In this document: in pieces, positions 34,134-42,676 of the stretch | How the letters are laid out: every line of letters begins with the position of its first letter | Numbering within the stretch: the first letter of the stretch is position 1 | NCBI GenBank assembly: GCA_016720115.1 | Contig: JADJXT010000002.1 | Coordinates: forward strand, 558,001 to 622,000 | DNA length: 64,000 nt | Origin: Sphingomonadales bacterium | Lineage (GTDB): Bacteria; Pseudomonadota; Alphaproteobacteria; Sphingomonadales; Sphingomonadaceae | Reading direction: 5' to 3' | Program-made: the position numbers and the translations under genes | The notes under the pieces: generated by a model | Told to the model about the DNA's origin: nothing | Database searches by the model: none | Seen by the model: only the letters and a program-made list of their open reading frames with translations

Positions 34134-34706
34134 TCAGTTTGCGGTTGCAGGCTTCAGGCGTTCGCGCATAGCGCTACGCATAGCATCCTTCTCGGCATTC
34201 GAAATCTGCCCGTCCTTGTTGGTGTCGGCCTTGGCGAAATGGGCGTCGACTGCGGCGGTCATTTCGGCCTTGGTGATTGCCTTGTCACCATTGGCATCCG
34301 CCATTTTGAACATCTTCATACCGCCGCCGCGATGGCCCCCGGGATGGCCGCGACCTTCATGATGACGGCCCATTTTGCCTTCGCCGCGCTCGCCACGCTC
34401 TGCCATGCGTGCGGCATGGGCGGCGGTAAATTCGGCTTCGCTGATGCTGCCATTTTTGTCCGTATCCATTTCGCCGAATTTGGCCTTTTGCTTGGCTTCA
34501 CGGTCGGCGGCATCGATCTTGCCGTCCGCATTCACGTCCATCTTGGCAAAATGCGCGTTCGCCATCGCCGTCACTTCCGCCTTGCTGAGCGAACCGTCAC
34601 CATTGGTGTCAGCCTTGCCCATCTGGCCGGGTGCAGCAAAGGCAACTGCCGCAGCGATTGCGGCAGTCGCAACTGCACCGCCGCCAATGAGGAATTTCTT
34701 TTTCAT
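34134..34706 (-). CDS. Exported EF-hand calcium-binding protein
   Basis: This 190-residue protein has a signal peptide or anchor (MKKKFLIGGGAVATAAIAAA) and five EF-hand loops. They lie at about 33-44 (DTNGDGSLSKAE), 57-68 (DVNADGKIDAAD), 81-92 (DTDKNGSISEAE), 137-148 (DANGDKAITKAE) and 161-172 (DTNKDGQISNAE). Loop 2 ends in Asp and loop 4 has Lys in place of the central Gly, so those two may bind weakly. A Gly/His-rich linker with four His (residues 115-125) might bind another metal. It is upstream of an OmpR/EnvZ-like pair, which suggests but does not prove a metal-signalling link. Confidence 0.85.
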   Translation of the reverse strand: MKKKFLIGGGAVATAAIAAAVAFAAPGQMGKADTNGDGSLSKAEVTAMANAHFAKMDVNADGKIDAADREAKQKAKFGEMDTDKNGSISEAEFTAAHAARMAERGERGEGKMGRHHEGRGHPGGHRGGGMKMFKMADANGDKAITKAEMTAAVDAHFAKADTNKDGQISNAEKDAMRSAMRERLKPATAN

Positions 34707-34872
34707 GTCACTTGACCTTCGTGTCTGTCCATAGAACCGCTATGGCCGGTTGACTGCTATCTAGGAAACAAAGGTCGCAGAACTATACGAGATGCAAGCA
34801 AAATTGTCGCAAATGGTAACGGCCGCAAAAGCGGCATGCGTTTCCGGAATGTCAGGAGGTTTGGCGAGATTT

Positions 34873-34946
34873 TGGAGCGGGTAAGGGGAATCGAACCCCT
34901 CTAGCTAGCTTGGAAGGCTAGAGCATTACCACTATGCTATACCCGC
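34873..34946 (-). tRNA. tRNA-Gly (anticodon TCC)
   Basis: The minus strand gives a 71-nt cloverleaf plus CCA. The acceptor is GCGGGTA/TACCCGC, the anticodon stem CTAGC/GCTAG with loop CTTCCAA, and the T-arm AGGGG-TTCGATT-CCCCT. Anticodon TCC reads GGA/GGG. Confidence 0.96.
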
Positions 34947-35009
34947 CCGCGTCCGATGGCGGCGCTAATGCCATTGCGACGCGCGCCGGTCAATAGCCAT
35001 GCGGAAAAT

Positions 35010-35047
35010 GGAAAGCCCCGCAGCGATCGCGCGCTGCGGGGCTTTCC
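35010..35047 (-). terminator. Strong terminator after the bc1 operon
   Basis: GGAAAGCCCCGCAGC and GCTGCGGGGCTTTCC form a perfect 15-bp stem around GATCGCGC. Read on the minus strand it is followed by ATTTTCCGC. It ends the petABC transcript 13 bp after the petC stop. Confidence 0.88.
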
Positions 35048-35059
35048 GTTAAATCAAAC

Positions 35060-35893
35060 TCAATGCTTCTTGTCGGCCCAGATCGTGCGGTACGACAGAT
35101 AGGTCAGCGCCGTGAAGATGATCAGGAAGATCAGCGAAGCCCAGCCAGCGGTCTTGCGGGCTTCCATCTTGGGTTCGGCCGTCCAGGTCAGGAACGCTGC
35201 AACGTCCTTTGCCATCTGGTCCTTGGTCGCCTTGGTGCCGTCATCATAGGTCACCTGGTCGTCGCTGGTCAGCGGCGATGCCATTGCAAGGTTCAGGTTG
35301 GCAAAATAGGGGTTGTAGTGCAGCCCGGTGCCCGGACGCGATTCCTTCGGCAGGTTCGCCGGAACAGCCTGATAGCCGGTCAGCAGCGAATAGACATAGG
35401 CGGTGCCGTTGTGGCGTGCCTTGGTCATCAGCGAAAGATCGGGCGGCAGGGCATTGTTGTTGGCTGCACGCGCCGCGGTTTCATTCGCGAAAGGCGAAGG
35501 AACCTTGTCCGAAGGCAGGCCCGGGCGCGTGGCCGGTTCGCCGGTTTCCGGATTGATCGAGGGAACCTCGGTCTTCCAGCCCTTGGCAATCGCCTTCACT
35601 TCGTCCTCGCTATAGCCAAGATCTTCGAAGTTGCGGAAGGCAACCTGGTTGAGGCTGTGGCACGCGGCGCAGACTTCGGCATACACCTTCAGGCCGCGCT
35701 GCAGCTGCGCCTTGTCATAGGCACCGAAGGGGCCGTCATGTTTGAACGACACCTTTTTGGGATGCTTGTGGAATTGCGATTCCACAGTGGGCGCAACAGG
35801 CTCAGTAACTGCAGTATAGGCACCCGTGACGAACGAGATCAGCAGCATTCCGCTGAAGAACAAGCCGACCAGACCAGCGATAAGACGGACCAT
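35060..35893 (-). CDS. petC: Cytochrome c1
   Basis: This is the membrane-anchored c-type haem subunit of the ubiquinol:cytochrome c reductase (bc1). The 277-residue protein has an N-terminal hydrophobic signal (LIAGLVGLFFSGMLLISFV), the haem-binding CAACH in EVCAACHSLNQVAFRNFEDL, a likely Met ligand in NLNLAMASPL, and a C-terminal anchor (SLIFLIIFTALTYLSYRTI). It is the third gene of the operon, 18 bp after petB, and ends at a strong terminator. Confidence 0.97.
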   Translation of the reverse strand: MVRLIAGLVGLFFSGMLLISFVTGAYTAVTEPVAPTVESQFHKHPKKVSFKHDGPFGAYDKAQLQRGLKVYAEVCAACHSLNQVAFRNFEDLGYSEDEVKAIAKGWKTEVPSINPETGEPATRPGLPSDKVPSPFANETAARAANNNALPPDLSLMTKARHNGTAYVYSLLTGYQAVPANLPKESRPGTGLHYNPYFANLNLAMASPLTSDDQVTYDDGTKATKDQMAKDVAAFLTWTAEPKMEARKTAGWASLIFLIIFTALTYLSYRTIWADKKH

Positions 35894-35911
35894 GATGCTA
35901 TTCTTTCCCTG

Positions 35912-37207
35912 TTAGGCAGCAGCAGTTTCGAGCGGTTTGCCGGTCACCGCTTCGGTGATCGAGTTCGGCAGCGGCGCGGCTTTTTCAATCCGCGACACGA
36001 TCGGCAGGATGATCAGGAAGTGCGCGAAATAATAGGCCGCGGCAAGCTGGCTGAGCATCACATAGGGCTCTTCAGCCGGCATCACACCGCAATAGCCAAG
36101 GATCACGATGCACGGGATCAGGCCATACCAGAAGAACTTCCGGAACAGCGGGCGATAATGGCCCGAGCGCACCGGCGAGGTATCAAGCCAGGGCAGGAAG
36201 AACAGCAGCAGGATAGCGCCGAACATCGCGAGCACGCCCATCAGCTTTGCCGGGATGATGACGATGCCGGTGAAGGGGATCGCAAAGTCCACGGTGAAGG
36301 CGCGCAGGATCGCGTAGAACGGCCAGTAATACCATTCGGGGACGATATGCGCGGGCGTCGACATCGGGTTGGCCGGGATATAATTGTCTGGATGGCCCAG
36401 CAGGTTCGGCGAGAAGAAGGTTACCAAAACAAAGGCAATCAGGAACAGGCCGAGGCCGAAACCATCCTTTGCAGTGTAGTAAGGATGGAAAGGAACAGTG
36501 TCGCTTTCCGACTTCACAGCGACCCCAGTGGGGTTCGACGAACCCGGAATATGCAGCGCCCATACGTGCAGGATGATTGCACCCAGAATGACGAACGGCA
36601 GCAGATAGTGCAGCGAGAAGAAGCGGTTCAGCGCCGCCTGATCGGGCGCAAATCCGCCGAGCAGCCACTGGCGCAGCGGCTCACCCACGACGGGAATTGC
36701 CGAGAAGAAGCCGGTGATAACCTGCGCACCCCAGAAGCTCATCTGCCCCCAGGGAAGCACATAGCCCATGAAGCCGGTTGCCATCATCAGCAGGAAGATC
36801 ACCACACCGAGCAGCCACACCATTTCGCGCGGCGCCTTGTACGATCCGTAGAAAAGCCCGCGGAAAATGTGGATATAGACCACGATGAAGAAGAAGCTGG
36901 CGCCGTTCATATGCGCGTAGCGCAGGAACCAGCCGCCGTTCACGTCGCGCATGATATGCTCGACACTGTTGAACGCGCCATCGACGCTTGCATAGTAGTG
37001 CATGGCAAGGATGATGCCGGTGATGATCTGGATCATCAGCGCGACGCCCGAAAGAACGCCGAAATTCCACCAGTAATTTAGGTTGCGCGGAACCGGATAA
37101 CCGCCGCCGATTGCGTTGTAGACAAATCGGGGGAGCGGCAGGCGTTCATCGACCCACTGCATCACCGGATGCTGAGGCTTATATTCGTTGGCCCAGGGGA
37201 AACTCAT
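35912..37207 (-). CDS. petB: Cytochrome b of the bc1 complex
   Basis: This is the eight-helix, two-haem core subunit of complex III that carries the quinol-oxidising and quinone-reducing sites. The 431-residue protein has the His-bearing helices GIILAMHYYASVDGAFNSVE, NGASFFFIVVYIHIFRGLFY and the pair in LHYLLPFVILGAIILHVWAL. The Qo-site motif is PEWYYWPFYAILRAF. It follows the Rieske gene by 13 bp. The start is the ATG at 37207. Confidence 0.97.
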   Translation of the reverse strand: MSFPWANEYKPQHPVMQWVDERLPLPRFVYNAIGGGYPVPRNLNYWWNFGVLSGVALMIQIITGIILAMHYYASVDGAFNSVEHIMRDVNGGWFLRYAHMNGASFFFIVVYIHIFRGLFYGSYKAPREMVWLLGVVIFLLMMATGFMGYVLPWGQMSFWGAQVITGFFSAIPVVGEPLRQWLLGGFAPDQAALNRFFSLHYLLPFVILGAIILHVWALHIPGSSNPTGVAVKSESDTVPFHPYYTAKDGFGLGLFLIAFVLVTFFSPNLLGHPDNYIPANPMSTPAHIVPEWYYWPFYAILRAFTVDFAIPFTGIVIIPAKLMGVLAMFGAILLLFFLPWLDTSPVRSGHYRPLFRKFFWYGLIPCIVILGYCGVMPAEEPYVMLSQLAAAYYFAHFLIILPIVSRIEKAAPLPNSITEAVTGKPLETAAA

Positions 37208-37220
37208 GTCGGTGCGCTCC

Positions 37221-37790
37221 TCAACCGATCTTCACGACTGTGTCGGAAATGAATGCGAATTCGGGAACCTGCAGGTTCAGCGGAGCCGGGCCCTTGCGGA
37301 TGCGACCGGCGGTATCATAGTGCGAACCGTGGCAGGGGCAGAAATAGCCGCCAAATTCGCCCTTCACTTCACCTGCCGCAGCGCCCAGCGGCACACAGCC
37401 AAGGTGGGTACAGACGCCCATGGTAACCAGCCAGTTTTCCTTGCCCGGCTTGGTCCGTTCGGCCAGCGTCTGCGGATCGCGCAGCGAGCCGATTGCAACC
37501 TTGTTGGCATCAACCACTTCTGCCGGGGTCAGATTACGGATGAAGACAGGCTGCTTGCGCCAGCTCGTCTTGATCGCCTGGCCGGGCTCGATTGCGGCAA
37601 CGTCAACCTCGATCGAGGCAAGCGCACGGACATCGGCGCTGGCTCCCATCTGGTTCAACAGCGGCAAAGCGACCGCAGCAGCCCCGACGCCTGCCCAGCT
37701 GACTGCAGCAATATGAATGAAATCCCGACGGCGAACGCCATCTTCGGCAACTGTTTCTGTCATGCTTTCCGCCTGTTCGACCGTAGCCAT
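37221..37790 (-). CDS. petA: Rieske iron-sulfur subunit of the bc1 complex
   Basis: This is the Rieske [2Fe-2S] protein that passes an electron from quinol to cytochrome c1. The 189-residue protein has a twin-arginine-like RRRDFIHIAAVSWAGVGAAA segment followed by a hydrophobic anchor. The cluster motifs are CTHLGCVPLG and CPCHGSHYD, giving the Cys-x-His ligand pairs and disulfide cysteines. It is the first gene of petABC and is divergent from trmL. Confidence 0.97.
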   Translation of the reverse strand: MATVEQAESMTETVAEDGVRRRDFIHIAAVSWAGVGAAAVALPLLNQMGASADVRALASIEVDVAAIEPGQAIKTSWRKQPVFIRNLTPAEVVDANKVAIGSLRDPQTLAERTKPGKENWLVTMGVCTHLGCVPLGAAAGEVKGEFGGYFCPCHGSHYDTAGRIRKGPAPLNLQVPEFAFISDTVVKIG

Positions 37791-37993
37791 GTTTCGCCCT
37801 CAAACTCCGCTTTGAATGCGGCAGACTGCCGCGCGGTTAACCCCTATATTCTTGTCATTCTTGCACAGTCCAGCGCACAGGCCAACTGTGATTCCGCGGC
37901 CTCATAGACGCGTTACGCCCGATTTGCCAACCGGGAAATTGGCCAATATGTGTCATTCGCCTGTGTACAAAGTTGCAAAATGCGGAACCTGAC

Positions 37994-38464
37994 TTGAAAA
38001 TCGCCCTCTACCAGCCCGACATCGCCGGAAATGTCGGCACGATTTTGCGCCTCGGCGCCTGCCTTGGCGTCCCCTGCGCGATTATCGAACCATGTGGCTT
38101 CCCCTTTTCCGACAAGGCGCTGAAACGGGCAGGAATGGACTATGCCGAAGCGGTCGAAATCGAACGTTTTGCCGACTGGCAGGCATTCGCCCAATCGGCA
38201 AAAATCGAAGGCCGACGAATAGCGTTGATGACAAGCAAGGGGTCGGCGCCGCTCTACGAAACCGAATTCCATCCCACTGACATCTTGCTCTTTGGCTCCG
38301 AAAGCGCTGGCGTTCCTGAAGAAGTGCAGGCCGCGTGCGGCCTGCGCATCCGGATTCCGATGCAAGCCGGATTTCGCTCCTTGAATGTTGCCGTTTCGGC
38401 TGGCATCGCGCTTTCCGAAGCCCTGCGCCAAACGGGGCAATTGCCAATGGAGAATACGCCATGA
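37994..38464 (+). CDS. trmL: tRNA (cytidine(34)-2'-O)-methyltransferase
   Basis: TrmL methylates the 2'-hydroxyl of the wobble base in leucine tRNAs. The SPOUT-fold protein has KIALYQPDIAGNVGTILRL, GACLGVPCAIIEPCGF, LLFGSESAGVPEEVQAACGL and the knot region IPMQAGFRSLNVAVSAGIAL. No ATG fits the frame. The chosen start is the TTG at 37994, which has GGA at 37984-37986; a TTG at 37973 gives a 163-residue version. The stop overlaps the hemF start by ATGA, so it is coupled to hemF. Confidence 0.88.
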   Translation: MKIALYQPDIAGNVGTILRLGACLGVPCAIIEPCGFPFSDKALKRAGMDYAEAVEIERFADWQAFAQSAKIEGRRIALMTSKGSAPLYETEFHPTDILLFGSESAGVPEEVQAACGLRIRIPMQAGFRSLNVAVSAGIALSEALRQTGQLPMENTP

Positions 38465-39318
38465 CGTTGACCCTCGACGTCCAGCAAACCGCCGCTCGCA
38501 CATGGTTCGAAACGCTGCGCGACCGCATCTGCGCCGAATTCGAAGCCATCGAGGCCGAGGCCGGATCGGACGCACGCTTCGAATATCTCGCCTGGGACCG
38601 CACCGACCATGACGGCTCGCCCGGCGGTGGCGGGGTGCGCGGGGTGATGAAGGGGAAGGTTTTCGAAAAGGTCGGCGTCAATGTCTCGACCGTGGGCGGG
38701 GCATTCAACCCCGATTTCGCCCAGACGATCCACGGTGCAGCGGAAGACCCGAGCTTTTTTGCAACCGGAATCAGCCTGGTCGCGCATATGGCGAACCCGC
38801 ATGTCCCCGCAGTACACATGAACACCCGTTTCCTCGCAACCACCAAACGCTGGTTCGGCGGCGGTGCCGATCTCAACCCGCCCATCGTCTATGACGAGGA
38901 CACCGAAGAGTTCCACGCCCGCCTGCGCGCCGCCTGCGCGCCCTATGGCCCCGACGTTTACGAACGGTACAAGCAATGGGCCGACGACTATTTCTGGATT
39001 CCCCATCGCCAGGTGCATCGCGGCGTGGGCGGGATTTTCTACGACCATCTCGAATGCGAGAACGACACGCTGTTCGAACGCAACTTCGCCTTCACCCGCG
39101 ACGTGGGGGAGGCCTTTCTCGATATCTTTCCCAAGATCGTCCGCAAGCGGATGGGCATGGAATATGGCGAGGCCGAAAAGCAGGCGCAGCGCATCTGGCG
39201 CGGGCGCTATGCCGAGTTCAATCTCGTTTACGATCGCGGCACCACCTTCGGCCTCAAGACCGGTGGCAATGTAGATGCGATATTGATGAGCCTGCCGCCC
39301 GAGGTGGTGTGGGAGTGA
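38461..39318 (+). CDS. hemF: Oxygen-dependent coproporphyrinogen III oxidase
   Basis: HemF converts coproporphyrinogen III to protoporphyrinogen IX with O2 in haem synthesis. The 285-residue protein begins MTLTLDVQQTAARTWFETLR. It contains the family signatures GGGGVRGVMKGKVFEKVGVN, HMNTRFLATTKRWFGGGADL, IPHRQVHRGVGGIFYDHLE and RGTTFGLKTGGNVDAILMSL. It overlaps trmL by ATGA. An oxygen-dependent enzyme beside a nitrate-respiring lifestyle implies that an anaerobic HemN is encoded elsewhere. Confidence 0.96.
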   Translation: MTLTLDVQQTAARTWFETLRDRICAEFEAIEAEAGSDARFEYLAWDRTDHDGSPGGGGVRGVMKGKVFEKVGVNVSTVGGAFNPDFAQTIHGAAEDPSFFATGISLVAHMANPHVPAVHMNTRFLATTKRWFGGGADLNPPIVYDEDTEEFHARLRAACAPYGPDVYERYKQWADDYFWIPHRQVHRGVGGIFYDHLECENDTLFERNFAFTRDVGEAFLDIFPKIVRKRMGMEYGEAEKQAQRIWRGRYAEFNLVYDRGTTFGLKTGGNVDAILMSLPPEVVWE

Positions 39319-39338
39319 GCGGTTTTCAGCTTCCGCGA

Positions 39339-39467
39339 GGGACTGTCCCCGCATGGGGACTGTCCCCGAACTTGCATGCACCAAAACCGTTCGCATCGAG
39401 CGCAGTCGAGATGCCAATCGGCGGTGCGCTAATGCAGCGTGTCTCGACTACGCTCGACACGAACGGT
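39339..39467. repeat. Composite dispersed repeat between hemF and the GNAT gene
   Basis: GGGACTGTCCCC (39339-39350) is repeated at 39356-39367 and is itself palindromic. Downstream, a 29-bp inverted repeat lies at 39386-39414 and 39439-39467. Its arms contain ACCGTTCG, TCGAGCG and AGTCGAGA, and 24 of 29 positions pair. This pattern matches the TCGAGCGTAGTCGAGA-type palindromes common in sphingomonads. No gene lies here. Confidence 0.8.
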
Positions 39468-39484
39468 ACTAGGGATTGGAGTTT

Positions 39485-40072
39485 TTGACCTACAGCCCCA
39501 TCCCCGACGGCCATATCGCCGCCATCGTCACCTCGCTTGAAATGCGCAAGAAACCGCACTTGCGGCCGATGCCCGGCGGCGAATTGCGGCTGGAACGGTG
39601 GGAAGCCCCTGCCCTCGAAAAATACCGCCTGCTCTATCGCCGAGTGGGTGAGCCATGGCTGTGGTTTTCGCGGCTGGTGATGGCGGATGCGGAACTGACC
39701 GCGATCATCCACGATCCTAATGTGATGATCTGGGCGGTGAGCGACCGGCGCGGGATCGAGGTCGGCATATTGGAGCTCGACTTTCGCGAGGCAGGCCAGT
39801 GCGAGATCGCCTTTTTCGGCCTGATCCCCGCGCTGGGTAGCAAGGGGCATGGCCGCTGGCTGATGGCGATGGCGCTGCAGGCCGCATGGGCGCGCCCGGG
39901 GGTGGAGCGGGTGTGGGTGCACACCTGCACGCTCGACGCCCCCGGTGCGCTGGGCTTTTACATCAAGACCGGCTTCACGCCCTATCAGCGCCAACTCGAA
40001 ACCTTCCCCGATCCGCGTCTTTCCGGCCATCTGCCGCGCGAGGCCGCACCTCAGATTCCGATCATTGATTAA
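39485..40072 (+). CDS. GNAT family N-acetyltransferase
   Basis: This 195-residue protein has the GNAT fold. The acetyl-CoA-binding motif A region is IPALGSKGHGRWLMAMALQA, and the C-terminal GFYIKTGFTPYQRQLETF is the family beta-bulge with an aromatic pair. The start is the TTG at 39485 with TTGGAG just upstream; another TTG at 39476 is possible. Its substrate is unknown. It is flanked by dispersed repeats and follows hemF on the same strand. Confidence 0.82.
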   Translation: MTYSPIPDGHIAAIVTSLEMRKKPHLRPMPGGELRLERWEAPALEKYRLLYRRVGEPWLWFSRLVMADAELTAIIHDPNVMIWAVSDRRGIEVGILELDFREAGQCEIAFFGLIPALGSKGHGRWLMAMALQAAWARPGVERVWVHTCTLDAPGALGFYIKTGFTPYQRQLETFPDPRLSGHLPREAAPQIPIID

Positions 40073-40091
40073 ACAATGCCCCTTAAACAGC

Positions 40092-40174
40092 ACCGTAGTG
40101 CTGAGCTTGTCGAAGCACGCCCCAAGGTTTACGCGAAACTGGAAAGCGCCCTTCGACAAGCTCAGGACTACGGT
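40092..40174. repeat. Dispersed long-hairpin repeat, family A, copy 3
   Basis: Arms at 40092-40115 and 40151-40174 are almost perfect reverse complements, beginning ACCGTAGTGCTGAGCTTGTC. The element lies between the GNAT and MaoC genes and is read in frame with a spurious upstream extension of the latter (residues such as HRSAELVEARPK). Confidence 0.88.
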
Positions 40175-40198
40175 GAAATTTCAGAACAAGGTTTTTTC

Positions 40199-40660
40199 AT
40201 GCTCCATTATGAAGACATCATCGTCGGCTCCAAATCCAGCTATGGACGCTATGAGGTCACCCGCGAAGAAGTGATCGAGTTCGCCGGCAAATATGATCCG
40301 CAGCCCTTCCACCTCGACGACGCCGCCGCGGCGCAGACCCATTTCGGGCGGCTGTCCGCCAGCGGCTGGCATACCGGTTCGATGGCCATGCGGATGATTG
40401 TGGAGAATATGAAGGCGAACCGGCAGGCAGGATTGGGATCGCCCGGCATCGACGAACTGCGCTGGCTGAAGCCCGTCTATCCCGGCGATACGCTGCGCAT
40501 CGAAAGCGAGGTGCTGTCCAAACGCCGATCGCAGTCGCGCCCCGAAATGGGGATGTTCAGGGGCCGTACAACGGTGTTCAATCAGGATGACGTCGCGGTG
40601 ATGACGATGGTGTCGACGGGGCTGATCCGGGTGCGCCATCCAGAGGTGGCGGGGGACTGA
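40199..40660 (+). CDS. MaoC-family hotdog dehydratase-like protein
   Basis: This 153-residue protein has a single hotdog domain of the MaoC/R-hydratase type. YEVTREEVIEFAGKYDPQPF is the hydratase motif region (D-x2-P-x-H), FHLDDAAAAQTHFGRLSASG continues it, and WLKPVYPGDTLRIESEVL is the second conserved strand. Relatives hydrate enoyl-CoA. The start is the ATG at 40199; the longer frame runs back through a dispersed repeat. Its stop abuts the convergent mutL stop without any gap. Confidence 0.85.
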   Translation: MLHYEDIIVGSKSSYGRYEVTREEVIEFAGKYDPQPFHLDDAAAAQTHFGRLSASGWHTGSMAMRMIVENMKANRQAGLGSPGIDELRWLKPVYPGDTLRIESEVLSKRRSQSRPEMGMFRGRTTVFNQDDVAVMTMVSTGLIRVRHPEVAGD

Positions 40661-42499
40661 CTATTTCCTCCCGAACAGCTTTTCAACATCCCCCAATGCC
40701 AGTTTCACCCAGGTCGGTCGGCCATGGTTGCACTGGCCCGAATGCGGGGTGACTTCCATTTCGCGCAGAAGTGCATTCATTTCGGCGACGCTCAGCACGC
40801 GACCTGCGCGGACGGAGCCGTGGCAGGCCATGGTGGCGGCGACATGATCGAGCCGTTCCTTGAGGCTGATGGCTTCATCATAGGCGGCCAGATCGTCGGC
40901 CAGATCGCGGACAAGCGCCTGCGCATCTTTGGTCCCAAGCAGCGCGGGCACGCTGCGCACCAGCATCGCGGCGGGGCCGAAGCGTTCGATTTCAAGGCCG
41001 AGGTCGGCAAATTCGGCGGCGCGCGCCTCCAGCCGGTCGCAGGCGGTTTCCTCCAGTTCGACCACCTCGGGCACCAGCAGCCCCTGCGTCGCCACGCTGC
41101 CCTGCGCGGTCGCCGCCCGCATCCGTTCGAGGACCAGTCGTTCGTGCGCGGCGTGCTGATCGACAATGACAAGCCCGTCTTCGGCCTCGGCCACGATATA
41201 GGTTGCCGCCACCTGCCCGCGCGCAACACCCAGCGGATGGCGAGTGGCTTGGGGGACAGCTTCGGTCGATGGTTCGGCGCGGCCCATCAGAGGCGCCAGA
41301 TCTTCGCCCGGAATGGCGGCCAGATCGGCAAAGCTTGATCGCGATTCAGCCAGTCCGCCAAAAACCGGCCGACGCGCATAATTGCCCTGATAGGCCGCGG
41401 CTGGTGCAGCGAATATCTCTCCCTGCGCCGTCCGGACCGGTTCCTGCTGCCAGTTGGCGAGCGCGGCCTCCGCCGGGCGCTGCACGCTGCGGAAGCCCGC
41501 CTGATCGATGGCGTGGCGCAGGCCGGAGACGATCATCCCGCGCACCAGCGCCGGATCGCGAAAGCGCACCTCGGTCTTCGCCGGATGGACGTTCACATCA
41601 ACCTCGCTGGGTGGAAGATCGAGGAACAACGCCACCACCGCGTGCCGGTCGCGCGCCAGCATTTCGGCATAGGCCCCGCGCACCGCCCCCACCAGCAACC
41701 TGTCCTTCACCGGGCGTCCGTTGACGAAAAGATATTGGTGATCGGCAACCCCGCGATTGAAGGTTGGCAGCGAGGCGATACCGCCCAGGCTGACCCCCTC
41801 GCGCTGGAAATCAAGGGCCACGCTGTTGTCGGCCAGTTCGGGTGCAGTCAGCGCCGCGACGCGTTCCGGACGGCTCATATCCGGCTGCACCGACAAAGTC
41901 CGCCGTCCGTCATGTTCGAGGGTGAAGCCAATATCGGGGCGCGCCATTGCCAGCCGCCTTACAGCATCGAGCGCCGCAGCATATTCGGCGCGCGGGCTGC
42001 GCAGAAATTTGCGCCGCGCAGGGATATTGCCGAACAGGTTTTCGACGCGCACGCGCGTCCCCGGCGGGATTGCGGCGGGCCCTTCGGAAACCAGCCGTCC
42101 ATGATCCACGATCCGTCCCCAGCCTTCGCTCTGTTCACCTTGAGCCTGTCGAAAAGCCCCTACCCGGCTTTCGACGGTGAATTTGGAAACGCTGGCAATC
42201 GACGGCAGCGCCTCGCCGCGAAAGCCCATGGTCAGCACCTGATCGATATTGTCATCGGGCAATTTGGAGGTCGCGTGCCGTTCGAGCGCGAGCGCGATTT
42301 CATCGCGCGTCATGCCGCAGCCATCGTCGGTTACCTCGACAAGATCGAGCCCGCCCGAGCCCAGACGAATGTAAATATTATTCGCCCCAGCGTCGATGGC
42401 ATTCTCGACCAGTTCCTTCAACGCACTGGCCGGTCTTTCCACCACTTCACCGGCTGCAATCCGGTTGATGAGCGCGTCGGGGAGCCTTCTTATTGACAT
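40661..42499 (-). CDS. mutL: DNA mismatch repair protein MutL
   Basis: MutL couples mismatch recognition by MutS to strand incision. The 612-residue protein has the GHKL motifs AAGEVVERPASALKELVENA, DDGCGMTRDEIALALERHAT and GFRGEALPSIASVSKF, the transducer region, and a C-terminal dimerisation domain containing QHAAHERLVLERM and ACHGSVRAG. Residues 114-125 (GAFRQAQGEQSE) are encoded by a fragment of a dispersed palindrome read in frame. They lengthen a loop in the ATPase domain by about seven residues relative to E. coli MutL from memory. No DQHA(X)2E(X)4E-type endonuclease motif was confirmed. Confidence 0.94.
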   Translation of the reverse strand: MSIRRLPDALINRIAAGEVVERPASALKELVENAIDAGANNIYIRLGSGGLDLVEVTDDGCGMTRDEIALALERHATSKLPDDNIDQVLTMGFRGEALPSIASVSKFTVESRVGAFRQAQGEQSEGWGRIVDHGRLVSEGPAAIPPGTRVRVENLFGNIPARRKFLRSPRAEYAAALDAVRRLAMARPDIGFTLEHDGRRTLSVQPDMSRPERVAALTAPELADNSVALDFQREGVSLGGIASLPTFNRGVADHQYLFVNGRPVKDRLLVGAVRGAYAEMLARDRHAVVALFLDLPPSEVDVNVHPAKTEVRFRDPALVRGMIVSGLRHAIDQAGFRSVQRPAEAALANWQQEPVRTAQGEIFAAPAAAYQGNYARRPVFGGLAESRSSFADLAAIPGEDLAPLMGRAEPSTEAVPQATRHPLGVARGQVAATYIVAEAEDGLVIVDQHAAHERLVLERMRAATAQGSVATQGLLVPEVVELEETACDRLEARAAEFADLGLEIERFGPAAMLVRSVPALLGTKDAQALVRDLADDLAAYDEAISLKERLDHVAATMACHGSVRAGRVLSVAEMNALLREMEVTPHSGQCNHGRPTWVKLALGDVEKLFGRK

Positions 42500-42676
42500 C
42501 TGCGCGCACCTAGACCAAGCGCCGCCTTCAAGCGAATCCTTTCATGGTGAAAAGCGTGATTTTGCTGTTTTGAAACACGGCAAATTCCTGTAGTGCGACG
42601 CGATTGCGCCGCGCCGTCATCGAAGGCATTTCAGCCCGCAATCCCACAAACCTCTTTCTGGGTGGAAGAACAGAGA

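Noticed and set aside
39339..39367. Tandem GGGACTGTCCCC units as a CRISPR
   Set aside because: There are only two short palindromic units with a 5-bp spacer and no cas gene.
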